Positions 18,217 to 27,396 of a stretch of 64,000 bases of DNA are shown piece by piece; positions within the stretch are counted from its first letter, which is position 1; each line of letters starts with the position of its first letter. Where the stretch lies: assembly GCA_035299085.1 (NCBI GenBank), contig DATGXG010000013.1, positions 186,001 through 250,000 of the forward strand, read 5' to 3'. Position numbers and translations under genes: made by a program. The stretch is from Bacteroidales bacterium. Lineage in GTDB: Bacteria > Bacteroidota > Bacteroidia > Bacteroidales > UBA10428. Under the pieces are notes generated by a model that saw nothing but the letters and a program-made list of their open reading frames with translations, ran no database searches and was not told the DNA's origin.

Positions 18217-20775
18217 TTATTCCACTTCAAAACTGAAAGAACCTTCCACCGGATTGCCCTGGTCGTCGATTCCTGCCACATGGCCAAAAAACAACCCTTT
18301 GATATCCGACGTATAGAAAGTTACAAGCATAGAATTTCCCTGGTATTGAATTTTCGGATTCCAGTAAAGCGTGCGACGGTTATCAGCTGAATAAGAAGTC
18401 TCTATTGAATAATCAGGCGAATAAAACTGTTTTTCTGCAGCACTGATAATGCCGGGTGCAGCCGGTGATGATGACTGCCTGTAACGGCCGGTTCCCTGGA
18501 TAGTTGTAATCTCAATCACTCCTTTAAAATTTAAAGGGGTGTACTTATGAACGTCTATCGCTGAAGTTGAAATATTAATATTAGTAATGTCAGAAGGAAG
18601 AATATTCTTAAGCGCACCTATTTTATTACCTTTCAACGACCCGTTAATTACAATAATGGCTTCATCAATCATCACTGTCGTGTCGGTGTTTGAGCGCAGC
18701 GGTTCCGTAAAAATAATCCTGTCTTCTGATAGCCTGTATGGTTTGATATCCTGAATGATATCCATTATATCAGTATACTTGGAATACTGGTAGGGATCAT
18801 ATTTTTTGTGGGTATCGGTTTTTTTCTCCCTGAATTTCCCCGGACCATATCGCAAAAAGTAAACCAGATCCGGTTCCCCGTATCGAACCAGGTCTTTAAT
18901 CTTTGACATTTCGCTGTTTTCAGGCTGGTTTTCAGTGAAGTCTGCCAGCTTCTGCACATAACTGTAATCAATTTTTGTATTCAGGTTTACTTTGCCTGTG
19001 GCATCATAGGCATCAATATTCAAAAACCTGTAATCGATAATATCGGAACCGAAAGAGACCCTGAATGATCCGTTCTCATCTGTCTGGGTTTCATATAATC
19101 TGAAATTAGGGAAATGGGTAATTCTTACCTTGGCGTGAGGCGAGATATTTTCTTTCTTGTCGTAAACCACTCCGCTAAGGCCATCCAATTGTACATAAGG
19201 AGTTTTTACGGGCGTCTGGTCTAGTACTTCAGCCCAATCAAGTTCGCTGAAGCCCGATGTAAGAAGAGCCAGGTCATCGCTGTCAGGTTGAACACCGGTT
19301 TGATCGCAACCTGTTACTTGCACAATGGAATTTAAATCACGATCAAACGCATTGTGTGCTAATTTGCTAAGTGAAACCGAAAGTGTCAGATCTTTATTCA
19401 TCAGTGTTTTGGGACAATCCACAAGCACACTCACCCTTTGACGGGTTTTATATACATGCCTTTCCATGCTTACATTCAGAATACCGTATTGCGATTCATA
19501 GGCGAAGCTGCGTTCTGCAACAACATGATGTTGTTCATCAAAAACATTTACCTGGATGATTCCTGATTTCTGATTGATCAATGGAATTTTTACAGTGGAT
19601 GATTCCCTGAAAGAAACCTGTTTAGCCCATATCATTTTTTGGTTCTTCACTGCAGTCCAGTATGTTGATATTTGCCGGTTGTAATTTGAACGTACTTCAA
19701 AAAGGGCTTCATTACCTGAAAGTCCATTGAACCGGATTATAATTCCGGAATCCATTGCCGGTGGAAAAGCAATTACATTTTCTAAAGCTTCAGGTGAAAC
19801 AATCTTTAATAAGCTGCTCTCAGAAAGTGGGGTAAATTCGATATATCCCATTCCGTTATCCCCGGTTTTGAGGCTGTCAATAAACTCTCCGTCCATATCA
19901 GTAATAATACCTTTTATCCTTTCAGGCAAATTGTACCTGTCTACCGATCTGAACGCCACTTTTGATCTGATCCCCTTTACCAGTCTGCCACCTTCGGGAA
20001 AAACACTCACGGATATATTTTTAGTAATTACCGGTATAACATGTGCATAAGTACCCGGCGTCTTCCTGTTTTTTATATCAAATGAAAGCATAAGAAGATC
20101 ATCATTTGCAGGTATGATGCAATTGATCCTGCACTTGCCCTTAACATCCGTAATCCCCTCGCCTTTGACCTCCGATTTATTCAATGTGCCTAACACATAA
20201 TCAAATTCAGTCTGGGCCATAGGTTTACCCTGCGCATCAGCAATCTTTACAAGGGCATTCATCGTATCGGAAGGGGAATAAAACGACCTGTCATAATTCA
20301 CTTCTACCTGGTACCTTCTTTCAAAATATTTACTAATCAGTATTTCTTTACGGAAAGCTTCCTGGGGGCACTGGTTTTTCATCCAGCCAGTATAAGCGAT
20401 AAGCCAGTATTTTCCGGGAACGCATGAACGGGGAATTATCATATGACCGGAAGTCTCATTATCAACAAGAGGATATCTCCTGTAAATTATAGGCTCTCCT
20501 TTGCTGTTGATGAGCCTGATGAAAAAATCATTGGTTATATTCTCAGCGGGTATAACAGAAGACACAAATCCCTTAAACCACAGGTCCTCTCCCGGCCTAT
20601 AAACGAAACGGTCGGTCATCAGAAAAGCTTTTTCAGAATTGAAATTCTGATTATATTTCTCAAGTTGTTGTTGTAAATATTCAATAAACGGGTCATCAGG
20701 ACTTCTTCCCGACAGGACAAGCATTCCTGCAAGAAAAAGTGCAATGAAAACTGGTCTGGTTTTAAGTTTTATCAT
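18217..20775 (-). CDS. Exported MG2-like protein with carboxypeptidase-regulatory and TonB-plug-like domains
   Basis: The 852-residue protein has a signal peptide (FIALFLAGMLVLSG). An MG2-type beta domain follows (EKAFLMTDRFVYRPGEDLWFKG), then several Ig-like strands. A carboxypeptidase-regulatory fold is near 525-610 (LDGLSGVVYDKKENISPHAK). A plug-like segment is near 715-785 (MIDEAIIVINGSLKG and the following FKGVIEITT). No beta barrel follows, so it is not a TonB-dependent transporter. It is the last gene of the FecI-FecR-STN operon, 9 bp after its neighbour. Its role is unknown; the context suggests surface or periplasmic sensing or polymer handling. Confidence 0.7.
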   Translation of the reverse strand: MIKLKTRPVFIALFLAGMLVLSGRSPDDPFIEYLQQQLEKYNQNFNSEKAFLMTDRFVYRPGEDLWFKGFVSSVIPAENITNDFFIRLINSKGEPIIYRRYPLVDNETSGHMIIPRSCVPGKYWLIAYTGWMKNQCPQEAFRKEILISKYFERRYQVEVNYDRSFYSPSDTMNALVKIADAQGKPMAQTEFDYVLGTLNKSEVKGEGITDVKGKCRINCIIPANDDLLMLSFDIKNRKTPGTYAHVIPVITKNISVSVFPEGGRLVKGIRSKVAFRSVDRYNLPERIKGIITDMDGEFIDSLKTGDNGMGYIEFTPLSESSLLKIVSPEALENVIAFPPAMDSGIIIRFNGLSGNEALFEVRSNYNRQISTYWTAVKNQKMIWAKQVSFRESSTVKIPLINQKSGIIQVNVFDEQHHVVAERSFAYESQYGILNVSMERHVYKTRQRVSVLVDCPKTLMNKDLTLSVSLSKLAHNAFDRDLNSIVQVTGCDQTGVQPDSDDLALLTSGFSELDWAEVLDQTPVKTPYVQLDGLSGVVYDKKENISPHAKVRITHFPNFRLYETQTDENGSFRVSFGSDIIDYRFLNIDAYDATGKVNLNTKIDYSYVQKLADFTENQPENSEMSKIKDLVRYGEPDLVYFLRYGPGKFREKKTDTHKKYDPYQYSKYTDIMDIIQDIKPYRLSEDRIIFTEPLRSNTDTTVMIDEAIIVINGSLKGNKIGALKNILPSDITNINISTSAIDVHKYTPLNFKGVIEITTIQGTGRYRQSSSPAAPGIISAAEKQFYSPDYSIETSYSADNRRTLYWNPKIQYQGNSMLVTFYTSDIKGLFFGHVAGIDDQGNPVEGSFSFEVE

Positions 20776-20784
20776 ATTTACGAA

Positions 20785-22401
20785 TTATTCCTGGTTACTA
20801 TCGTTTGATTTATCATCAGGTGATGTGCTGATCTCTTCTTTTTCTTCTTCTATCCTGATGGCCTTGATTTCCTGGTCAGTCAGGTTATTATTTCTTCGTC
20901 CAAGCCTCAATACGGCCTTTTCAATGGGTTCCTCAGGAATGATAATATTTTCATTTCCCCAGAAATCATAATCAGTCTCGCCTATCTGCTGCTGAAGTAT
21001 GTCGCGCGGTCTTGAGATTTCATTTGTCTTAAACCTTACAACATTTGTAGTATCCTTTGCTGTAATCACAAACTCCGAAACCGATGAGAACACCGAGTTA
21101 AAACGGTCCTGTTTTTTATCTTTTTTCCTTCGGACCCGTACAAGCACTTCACTACGCATGTTGCTCAGATTCCATTTCCGGTTATAGTTCCTGTAAAACA
21201 CGTTGTATTCGGCACTTATCGGTTTAACACCGGTATGTCGCGGCATTTTTTTGATATAAATGCCTGCGGCATAAGTCATACCAGTTTCAGGCATTTCAAA
21301 CGTTGCTCCGACTATAGCAAGCGATTCAACATCAATATATAATCTGCCTTTGTAACAGGGATACTTAACACCCTCCTGCTGCTGAAAGCTTATTACATAG
21401 GTCAGCCTTTCAAAGTGCATCACGGTCCTTTCCACCCTGTACTGGTAAAGTGCAAAATAATCCGCATCAAGAAAGCTCGGCAGGTTTTTAACTATATCCA
21501 GTTGCAGTGTATTGAACAAGCCTCCCTGGACAATGAAATCAACGAATTCCATTTCGTCGGTATTGGTACCTTTTCGGCCTTTAAAGATCTTGATCTGGTC
21601 ACCACGGAAGGAATTGTAGGGTTCTTTGAAAACATTGATAATGGCTTCAGAAAGTGATACGTTTTTATTATCCTGTTTTGTGGTTTCCCTGAAAAATCCA
21701 GTATAAACAGCAGGTTTGCAATCATAGTTTTCCGGAATTTTCTCTATCGCTTTTGTAATAATATAGATCGGATCAAGCGGCTTAACCACTATCGGCGCAA
21801 TCTGTATTTTTTCCTGAATAAGGCGGAATACAAGTATTCCGGAATCAATTGATGCCACAGGAAGAGAAACTATCTTATAACCGATATGGGAAATAACAAG
21901 GGTATCCCTGAAATCGGATACCGGAATCTTGAATTCAAATCTCCCGGAAGCATTTGTAATTGTACCTATACTTTTATTATTAAGAAAAATCCCAGAGAAT
22001 GGGAGTGGTTTATATGTTTTCGAATCGATCACCAGTCCTCTTGCCAGCCGGATTTCGCTTGTGACTGAAACCTTTTTGAAAAGGGGGATGAGCAATATTT
22101 TATCATTTTGTTCAACCACGCGGATGCTGTCAAACCTGAAAATATCAGCAAGGTGATTTCTTACTGTCTGGTTCCGGTTCAAAACCGAAGCCATACGCTG
22201 GGTTTGAATTTGAGAGGTATATGTAAATGAAAATTTACCTTTACGGGCTATCTCTTTCAAAAGAAGGTTAATGGGTCCTGATGATCTTGACAGGTTCACT
22301 TCACGGTCAAGCACGCTCTGTGAATGAGCGGGTCTTCCCGTAAGAAAAAGAAGTAAGAGGAAAAATACGGGAATTCGGTGGTATATTTCCCGCAGCTTCA
22401 T
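20785..22401 (-). CDS. STN-domain protein with carboxypeptidase-like regulatory domain
   Basis: The 538-residue protein has a signal peptide (VFFLLLLFLTGRPAHSQS). The STN domain runs about 32-105 (LLKEIARKGKFSFTYT, then HLADIFRFDSIRVV); in FecA-type receptors this domain contacts FecR. A CarboxypepD_reg-like domain follows (GLVIDSKTYKPLPFSGIFLN, SHIGYKIVSLPV). The remaining 330 residues are strand-rich with no recognised family, ending in a charged tail. Lying directly after fecR, it could relay a surface signal to FecR as a receptor's STN domain does, but it lacks the 22-strand barrel. Confidence 0.75.
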   Translation of the reverse strand: MKLREIYHRIPVFFLLLLFLTGRPAHSQSVLDREVNLSRSSGPINLLLKEIARKGKFSFTYTSQIQTQRMASVLNRNQTVRNHLADIFRFDSIRVVEQNDKILLIPLFKKVSVTSEIRLARGLVIDSKTYKPLPFSGIFLNNKSIGTITNASGRFEFKIPVSDFRDTLVISHIGYKIVSLPVASIDSGILVFRLIQEKIQIAPIVVKPLDPIYIITKAIEKIPENYDCKPAVYTGFFRETTKQDNKNVSLSEAIINVFKEPYNSFRGDQIKIFKGRKGTNTDEMEFVDFIVQGGLFNTLQLDIVKNLPSFLDADYFALYQYRVERTVMHFERLTYVISFQQQEGVKYPCYKGRLYIDVESLAIVGATFEMPETGMTYAAGIYIKKMPRHTGVKPISAEYNVFYRNYNRKWNLSNMRSEVLVRVRRKKDKKQDRFNSVFSSVSEFVITAKDTTNVVRFKTNEISRPRDILQQQIGETDYDFWGNENIIIPEEPIEKAVLRLGRRNNNLTDQEIKAIRIEEEKEEISTSPDDKSNDSNQE

Positions 22402-22410
22402 GATCAGTCC

Positions 22411-23403
22411 TTACTTTCTGACTATGAGTGCGGTACCGGTAGTATCAAATTTCAAACCGGCCACCATATTGATTTCATCCAGGATTTCATTCAGTGGCTG
22501 ATCCTGGAACTCTGCTGTTATCCGGTCAGTGACAGCTGTCTCAATTGAAAGATCCCTTCTGAAATAGCGGGCTATGTCAATAAGTGCAGAATCAATGGGA
22601 GTATCGTCAAAGAAAAGATGGCCTGTTTTCCATGAGAGCGCATTGACAGGAATGCCTTCTTCCAGTTTAACTTCATTTTTTTCAGAAACAAAACCTGAAT
22701 TGTTGGCCGGGATGTTTATGCTCTGACTGTTTGCGACAGTTGATGAAAGAATAACCTTGCCGGTAATAACCGATACATGCACCTCACCATCAACCTGATA
22801 AACGGAAAAGCTTGTACCGGTAACGCGAACAACAGATCCGCCGCTAAAAACCCTGAAAGGAAGGGTAAGACCGGGAATAACATTAAAATAGGCTTCCCCT
22901 TTAAGTTTCACATCCCTTGATGAAGAACCAAAACCCGGAGCGTATGATAATTCAGAACCTGCATTGAGAACAACAGTTGAACCATCGGGAAGGATAATCT
23001 GCCGCTTCTGGTTTTCAGCTGTATAATTCGTGTAGTTTTCCTTTTCAGAATGCTGGTTAACAATAATCTTATAGAATCCGGCCGACAAACCTGCTGTAAG
23101 AATCATAATAGCAGCTATCCTGAGAAGATAGCCCTTCCAGGACAGAGCATCCCCGGAATCAAGGATCTGATTCTTCAGGTTCTTCCAGTCGGCTTTTGTG
23201 TCAATTTGCTCAAATATCTTTGAGGATTCTGACCTGTGCCATATACCTTCCGTAAATTTAAATTCTCCGGCCACATCTGGATGTTCGTCCATAAGCCGTT
23301 GAAGTTCTTTTTCTTCAACCGGATCAATAATCCCGAGCAATTTTTTTACAAAAAGTTTATCAGGCATTTTATGTAATTCCATACTAAATCTTTTATAAGA
23401 CAT
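22411..23403 (-). CDS. FecR-family anti-sigma factor
   Basis: The 330-residue protein has a cytosolic N-terminal domain that binds the sigma factor (about 1-90) and one transmembrane helix (about 92-112, YLLRIAAIMILTAGLSAGFY). The periplasmic FecR domain follows (IILPDGSTVVLNAGSELSY, then KLKGEAYFNV). The C-terminal DUF4974 domain (FFDDTPIDSALIDIARYF) is usual in Bacteroidota. It starts 89 bp after the sigma gene and precedes an STN-domain protein, its likely signalling partner. ATGs at 23382 and 23367 are possible later starts. Confidence 0.92.
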   Translation of the reverse strand: MSYKRFSMELHKMPDKLFVKKLLGIIDPVEEKELQRLMDEHPDVAGEFKFTEGIWHRSESSKIFEQIDTKADWKNLKNQILDSGDALSWKGYLLRIAAIMILTAGLSAGFYKIIVNQHSEKENYTNYTAENQKRQIILPDGSTVVLNAGSELSYAPGFGSSSRDVKLKGEAYFNVIPGLTLPFRVFSGGSVVRVTGTSFSVYQVDGEVHVSVITGKVILSSTVANSQSINIPANNSGFVSEKNEVKLEEGIPVNALSWKTGHLFFDDTPIDSALIDIARYFRRDLSIETAVTDRITAEFQDQPLNEILDEINMVAGLKFDTTGTALIVRK

Positions 23404-23492
23404 TTAAGTTTTGAAATTCACTTATTCTTACCTGTGTTTAATCGGGCATTTATTTTATATTTAATTGATTTACTGCATTTTATAAATCACCA

Positions 23493-24023
23493 TCAATCTT
23501 CATGAATATTCTGAAAATCAGAAATATAGTTGGTAAGCTTCTTTCTCAAAACTTTAAGTGCTTTACTGATCTGGGTTTCAATCGTTCGTTTGGACAGATT
23601 CAGTTTAGCTGCAATTTCATCGTTCTTCAGGCCCTCAAAGCGGTTCATTTTAAAAATCTTACGGCACTGTGAAGGCAAATCGTCAATGATCTCATATATA
23701 CGATGCTGCAATTCAACCGAGTTAATTTCATCTTCAAGGTTCTCTTCATCCGATTTTTCCATCTGGATGTTTTTCAGATGCCGTTCCTGAATATTTTTCT
23801 GATTCAGATAATTAATACAACAATTATAAACCGAACGGTACAGGTAAGATTTTACCGAGACATCGATTGACAATGTGTTTTTCTTTTCATAGAAGCGGAC
23901 AAAAAAGTCCTGCACGATCTCCCTTGCGGTTTCCACATCCGAAACATACCGGTTGGCATAGGCCACGAGAGGGGCATAGAAAGACTTGAACAGTTTTTCA
24001 AAAGCCTCCAGATTCCCCGGCAT
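23493..24023 (-). CDS. FecI-type ECF sigma factor
   Basis: The 176-residue protein has region 2 near 10-75 (FYAPLVAYANRYVSDVETAREIVQD) and region 4 near 110-165 (LPSQCRKIFKMNRFEGLKNDEIA, SKRTIETQISKALKVLRKKL). This is the sequence type called Bacteroidetes-family ECF (FecI-like). It heads the operon with fecR, the STN protein and the MG2-like protein. It would be held by FecR and released by an envelope signal. No TonB-dependent receptor gene adjoins it. Confidence 0.93.
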   Translation of the reverse strand: MPGNLEAFEKLFKSFYAPLVAYANRYVSDVETAREIVQDFFVRFYEKKNTLSIDVSVKSYLYRSVYNCCINYLNQKNIQERHLKNIQMEKSDEENLEDEINSVELQHRIYEIIDDLPSQCRKIFKMNRFEGLKNDEIAAKLNLSKRTIETQISKALKVLRKKLTNYISDFQNIHED

Positions 24024-24152
24024 TTCAGGCGCTATGTTATCACTATGTTTGATAATTAATGCAGATTCAGGTTTAAGGGAATCAAATCTACAAAAAATTG
24101 AGGGATAACTTCAATCCCTGTTTTATAAACATCAAACAATTAACATCATTAC

Positions 24153-24160
24153 TATCTTTG
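24153..24160 (+). promoter_or_regulatory. Putative -7 promoter box (TATCTTTG) for the lactonase gene
   Basis: This is a full TAnnTTTG match 20 bp before the ATG at 24181. A T-rich stretch with TTTTAT at 24121-24126 is the nearest -33 candidate. Confidence 0.5.
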
Positions 24161-24180
24161 TAGCCATCAAGTCATATACA

Positions 24181-25335
24181 ATGAATACTTCAAAACTACT
24201 TATGCTGGCATTGTTTCCTGTGTTGTTGGTATGCTGTAAGGAGCAAAAAAATCAACCTGTGAAAGAAAGAGAAATTATTGTTTATATCGGAACATATACC
24301 GAATCGGAACCCCATTTGCAGGGAAAGTCAAAAGGAATATATATTTATTCCTTTAACTCTGATTCCGGAAAACTTACTTATAAAAACGTATCTCCGGCAA
24401 CAGTTAATCCTTCGTACCTGGCAATAAGCCCGGATAAAAAGTACCTGTATGCCGTGAACGAAACCGGCACTGGTATGATAAGCGCATTCCGGTTAACGGC
24501 AGGCGGTGATAGTCTTCATTTTATTAATAAGGTATCATCAGAAGGAGATTCACCATGTTTTATCGAAACGGATAAAGATGGCAGGTATGTATTCACTGCC
24601 AATTATGGCAGCGGCAACATAGCCCTTTTCCCTGTTAACGATGATGGTTCATTGCAACCCGCTAATCAGGTGGAACAGCATAAAGGAAGAGGTTTGACTG
24701 ACAGGCAGGAATCACCGCATGCCCATTGCATCAGGCTGTGGCATAACGACCGTTTTGTTTATTCCTGTGATTTGGGAACAGATAAGGTTTATGTGTATAC
24801 TCTTGATAAAACCAATGGAAAACTGCTTCCCGGAACGGATTATTCAACAATGGCCGGCGCCGGTCCCAGGCACATGGCATTTCATCCGCTAAAGAATATC
24901 GCTTATGTGATCAACGAACTGAACGGTACCATTGAGTGCCTGAAAACCGATACGGTTTCGGGTGAACTGGTTCACTTTCAAACCGTATCCACTTCAGGGG
25001 ACAGTGCAGGAGTATCAGCAGGATGTGCCGATATTCATATCACTCCGGATGGGGAATTTTTGTATGCCTCAAACAGAGGTACCCTCAACAGCATTGCCAT
25101 GTATACAATCGATAGGGAAAACGGAACGCTTGCATTTACGGGACTTATGCCGGTTAAAGGTAAAACCCCGCGTAATTTTGCCATTGATCCGACAGGAAAC
25201 TGGTTATTGGTTGCCAATCAGAATTCAGATCAGATTGTTAGTTTCAGAATTGATCACAAAACAGGGCGACTGGTTGATACTGGAATTATTGCCGATGTTC
25301 CAAGCCCGGTTTGCATCCAGTTTCTGCAACCATGA
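24181..25335 (+). CDS. Lipoprotein lactonase-type beta-propeller (6-phosphogluconolactonase-like)
   Basis: The N-terminus is a lipoprotein signal (LALFPVLLVCC, lipid Cys at 19 or 20). The 384-residue protein then forms a seven-bladed propeller with repeats of the form YLAISPDKKYLYAVNE, HMAFHPLKNIAYVINE and NFAIDPTGNWLLVANQ. This is the lactonase/YbhE (Pgl) family, but a lipoprotein outside the cytoplasm is unlikely to act on 6-phosphogluconolactone and may open another sugar lactone. Its stop overlaps the start of the arfB gene (ATGA). Confidence 0.85.
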   Translation: MNTSKLLMLALFPVLLVCCKEQKNQPVKEREIIVYIGTYTESEPHLQGKSKGIYIYSFNSDSGKLTYKNVSPATVNPSYLAISPDKKYLYAVNETGTGMISAFRLTAGGDSLHFINKVSSEGDSPCFIETDKDGRYVFTANYGSGNIALFPVNDDGSLQPANQVEQHKGRGLTDRQESPHAHCIRLWHNDRFVYSCDLGTDKVYVYTLDKTNGKLLPGTDYSTMAGAGPRHMAFHPLKNIAYVINELNGTIECLKTDTVSGELVHFQTVSTSGDSAGVSAGCADIHITPDGEFLYASNRGTLNSIAMYTIDRENGTLAFTGLMPVKGKTPRNFAIDPTGNWLLVANQNSDQIVSFRIDHKTGRLVDTGIIADVPSPVCIQFLQP

Positions 25336-25748
25336 CAGATATACTCAAAGGCCGGAATTTTGAAAACGAATTTCTGTTTCAGGCCAGCCGCAGCAGTGGT
25401 CCCGGCGGTCAGAATGTAAATAAGGTCAGCACCCGTATTGAATTACGGTTTGATATCTTCAGTTCCGCACTACTAAACGAAGAAGAGAAATCAAGAGTAG
25501 CTGAAAAATTAAAGACAAGAATTACAAAAGAAGGTATATTACTGCTAGTTTCACAAACCGGCAGAACGCAAATGGAGAACCGGGAAAGCGTTATTCAAAA
25601 ATTCTACGATCTGCTTATAAAGGCTCTGACCCCTGTCAAAAAGCGAAAAAAAACGGTTCCTACCTTTCAGTCAAAAATCAAACGATTGGAAAGCAAACAG
25701 TTGCACTCAATTAAAAAAGGAAGAAGAAAAGTTGATTTTGAGGAATAA
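25332..25748 (+). CDS. arfB: ArfB-type peptidyl-tRNA hydrolase / ribosome rescue factor
   Basis: The start at 25332 (MTDILKGRNFENEF) overlaps the upstream stop and gives 138 residues, the normal length. The RF-1-like catalytic motif GGQ lies in SSGPGGQNVNKVSTRIELRF. The basic C-terminal tail (KKRKKTVPTFQSKIKRLESK, then KKGRRKVDF) enters the mRNA channel of a stalled ribosome in this family. It frees peptides from ribosomes stuck at mRNA 3' ends without a stop codon. The upstream in-frame ATG at 25311 is inside the lactonase gene and less likely. Confidence 0.92.
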   Translation: MTDILKGRNFENEFLFQASRSSGPGGQNVNKVSTRIELRFDIFSSALLNEEEKSRVAEKLKTRITKEGILLLVSQTGRTQMENRESVIQKFYDLLIKALTPVKKRKKTVPTFQSKIKRLESKQLHSIKKGRRKVDFEE

Positions 25749-25788
25749 TACCCTAATATTGCGGGAAATATGTTTGATTTTGTGAAGG

Positions 25789-26241
25789 ATGAATAACAAG
25801 AAGATTTCAAGGTATCAAAGAATATATCAGCAGATAAAAGAACTGATCTCAGATTGTGATGATCTGCAATCGAAGATGGCTACTGTGAATGCAGTTTTGC
25901 ATCATAAAATGGAAGGATTTTTCTGGACCGGTTTCTATATGCATAAAGATGGGAACCTGCTTGTTGGTCCTTACCAGGGCCCCCTTGCCTGTCTAAAATT
26001 AACACCCGGCAAGGGAGTGTGCTGGGCTGCTGTGAACAGTGGCAAATCAATCATTGTCCCCGATGTTCACCTGTTTGAAGGACATATAGCATGTGATTCA
26101 AGGTCCAAATCAGAAATAGCCATTCCGGTAAGCGATAATAGCGGAAAAATAATAGCCGTTCTGGATATTGACAGCAACAGGCTGGCTAATTTCGACGAAA
26201 GTGATCGCGAAGAGCTTGAGAAGATAGTGTCGTTACTTTAG
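25789..26241 (+). CDS. msrC: Free methionine-(R)-sulfoxide reductase (GAF domain)
   Basis: The 150-residue protein is one GAF domain with the three active-site cysteines of the fRMsr family. They are Cys68 (GPYQGPLAC), Cys78 (GKGVC) and Cys102 (GHIACDS), spaced 10 and 24 apart as in the E. coli enzyme. Other conserved parts are FFWTGFY and SRSKSEIAIPV. It reduces free Met-R-sulfoxide in the cytoplasm using thioredoxin. A TATGTTTG box at 25769-25776 would give an almost leaderless mRNA. The stop is 1 bp from the convergent receiver gene. Confidence 0.92.
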   Translation: MNNKKISRYQRIYQQIKELISDCDDLQSKMATVNAVLHHKMEGFFWTGFYMHKDGNLLVGPYQGPLACLKLTPGKGVCWAAVNSGKSIIVPDVHLFEGHIACDSRSKSEIAIPVSDNSGKIIAVLDIDSNRLANFDESDREELEKIVSLL

Positions 26242-26242
26242 G

Positions 26243-26611
26243 TTACGAATTGTAATACTCGAGCACTTCAGCAATTTTGTCAATTGAATAAGGTTTCCCC
26301 ATTAATTTGTTGAATCCCGATTCCTGGCCCTCCTGTATGTACATCCCCGGGTTATGTGCGGTGAGTGCAATAATAGGGATGTTGCTTTTCGGGTATACCA
26401 GTCTGTCACGTATATAGCGCATGGCTTCTATCCCGTTCATAACCGGCATTTCAAGGTCCATTAAAACAAGATCAACATCATTGTTATTCTCAAGAGCTTC
26501 AAGAGCCTGTTTGCCATTCTCAGCTATTATATAATCGTGACCAAGGCTCTTAAGGATTTCCGAAACCAGTAAGCGGTTTGTGTAATAGTCATCTGCGATA
26601 ATAATTTTCAT
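26243..26611 (-). CDS. Stand-alone CheY-like receiver protein
   Basis: The 122-residue protein is only a receiver domain: acidic pair Asp7/Asp8 (IIIADDYY), phospho-acceptor Asp52 (LVLMDLEMP), Thr in IIALTAH and Lys in LMGKPY. There is no output domain, so it must act by contacting another protein or as a phosphate sink. It follows a Crp/Fnr-family gene by 22 bp on the same strand, which suggests co-transcription. The partner kinase is not evident. Confidence 0.9.
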   Translation of the reverse strand: MKIIIADDYYTNRLLVSEILKSLGHDYIIAENGKQALEALENNNDVDLVLMDLEMPVMNGIEAMRYIRDRLVYPKSNIPIIALTAHNPGMYIQEGQESGFNKLMGKPYSIDKIAEVLEYYNS

Positions 26612-26633
26612 GTCAAGGTAATTTATGACTCCT

Positions 26634-27317
26634 TTATCCTAATTCACTCAATGTTCTGATAATCTTCATACTATTTATCATTACCCTGGAACCTTCAAGG
26701 CTTATAATTTTATCATTTTTGAATTCTGACAGGGTTCGTATAAAACTTTCCTTTGTTGTTCCAGCCAATTCAGCAAGTTCTCTCCGGGTAAGAGGAAATT
26801 CAAATTCCTCTTTCTTGAATATGGTATCTGAAAAATATAGGATAACATCTGCAATACGGCCTGGAAGTTGCTTGTGCGACTGTCCGATAAGCCTCTCAAA
26901 AATGAAGAGACCTTCTTCACTCAGGTATTTGGCTACACCGTTGGCAAACTCGCCGTTTTTTTGCATAATCGAGTTGAAGGCGCTTTTTTCAATATAGCCG
27001 ATTTGAGAGGAATCAACTGCTGATGCAGAAAACTGATTCATAGAACCGCCAAAAACCGACATAAGTCCTATGAATTCACCGGCTGACGCAATTTTAAGTA
27101 TAAAGTTGCGCTTATTGCGGCCTTCCTTGTAGATTTTAACAAGACCGGATTTAACGAAAAGTATATGGGATGCCGGAGTATGCTGCCTGAAAATTACCTC
27201 TCTTTTGTGAAATGACACATAATTGGTATGTGCATGTATATTCTCCAGTTCATCAGAAAGAAGGCAGTATTCCAGGGGTATTCCGGTCGGATTGACTGAT
27301 ATATGCTGATTTGCCAT
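26634..27317 (-). CDS. Crp/Fnr-family transcriptional regulator
   Basis: The 227-residue protein has a cyclic-nucleotide-binding-type beta roll (about 30-120, with HILFVKSGLVKIYKEG and GEFIGLMSVFGG), a dimer helix (about 125-150) and a C-terminal winged helix (FPLTRRELAELAGTTKESFI). The N-terminal cysteine cluster of oxygen-sensing Fnr is absent (one Cys only), and the exact cAMP-phosphate motif is not kept, so the ligand is unknown. A TAATTTTG box lies about 19 bp upstream. Confidence 0.9.
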   Translation of the reverse strand: MANQHISVNPTGIPLEYCLLSDELENIHAHTNYVSFHKREVIFRQHTPASHILFVKSGLVKIYKEGRNKRNFILKIASAGEFIGLMSVFGGSMNQFSASAVDSSQIGYIEKSAFNSIMQKNGEFANGVAKYLSEEGLFIFERLIGQSHKQLPGRIADVILYFSDTIFKKEEFEFPLTRRELAELAGTTKESFIRTLSEFKNDKIISLEGSRVMINSMKIIRTLSELG

Positions 27318-27335
27318 GTATTAACCATGAAAAAC

Positions 27336-27343
27336 CAAAATTA
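27336..27343 (-). promoter_or_regulatory. Putative -7 promoter box for the Crp/Fnr gene
   Basis: On the minus strand this reads TAATTTTG, a full TAnnTTTG match, preceded by a T-run. Transcription would start near 27330, about 13 nt before the ATG. Confidence 0.5.
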
Positions 27344-27396
27344 AGTAAAAAAAAACTGCCCGACACACCTTTTTATGAACAATGGTTGAGGTTTTA

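Noticed and set aside
18217-20775. TonB-dependent receptor
   Set aside because: A plug-like segment is present but the long beta-barrel domain is absent and the C-terminus lacks a barrel ending.
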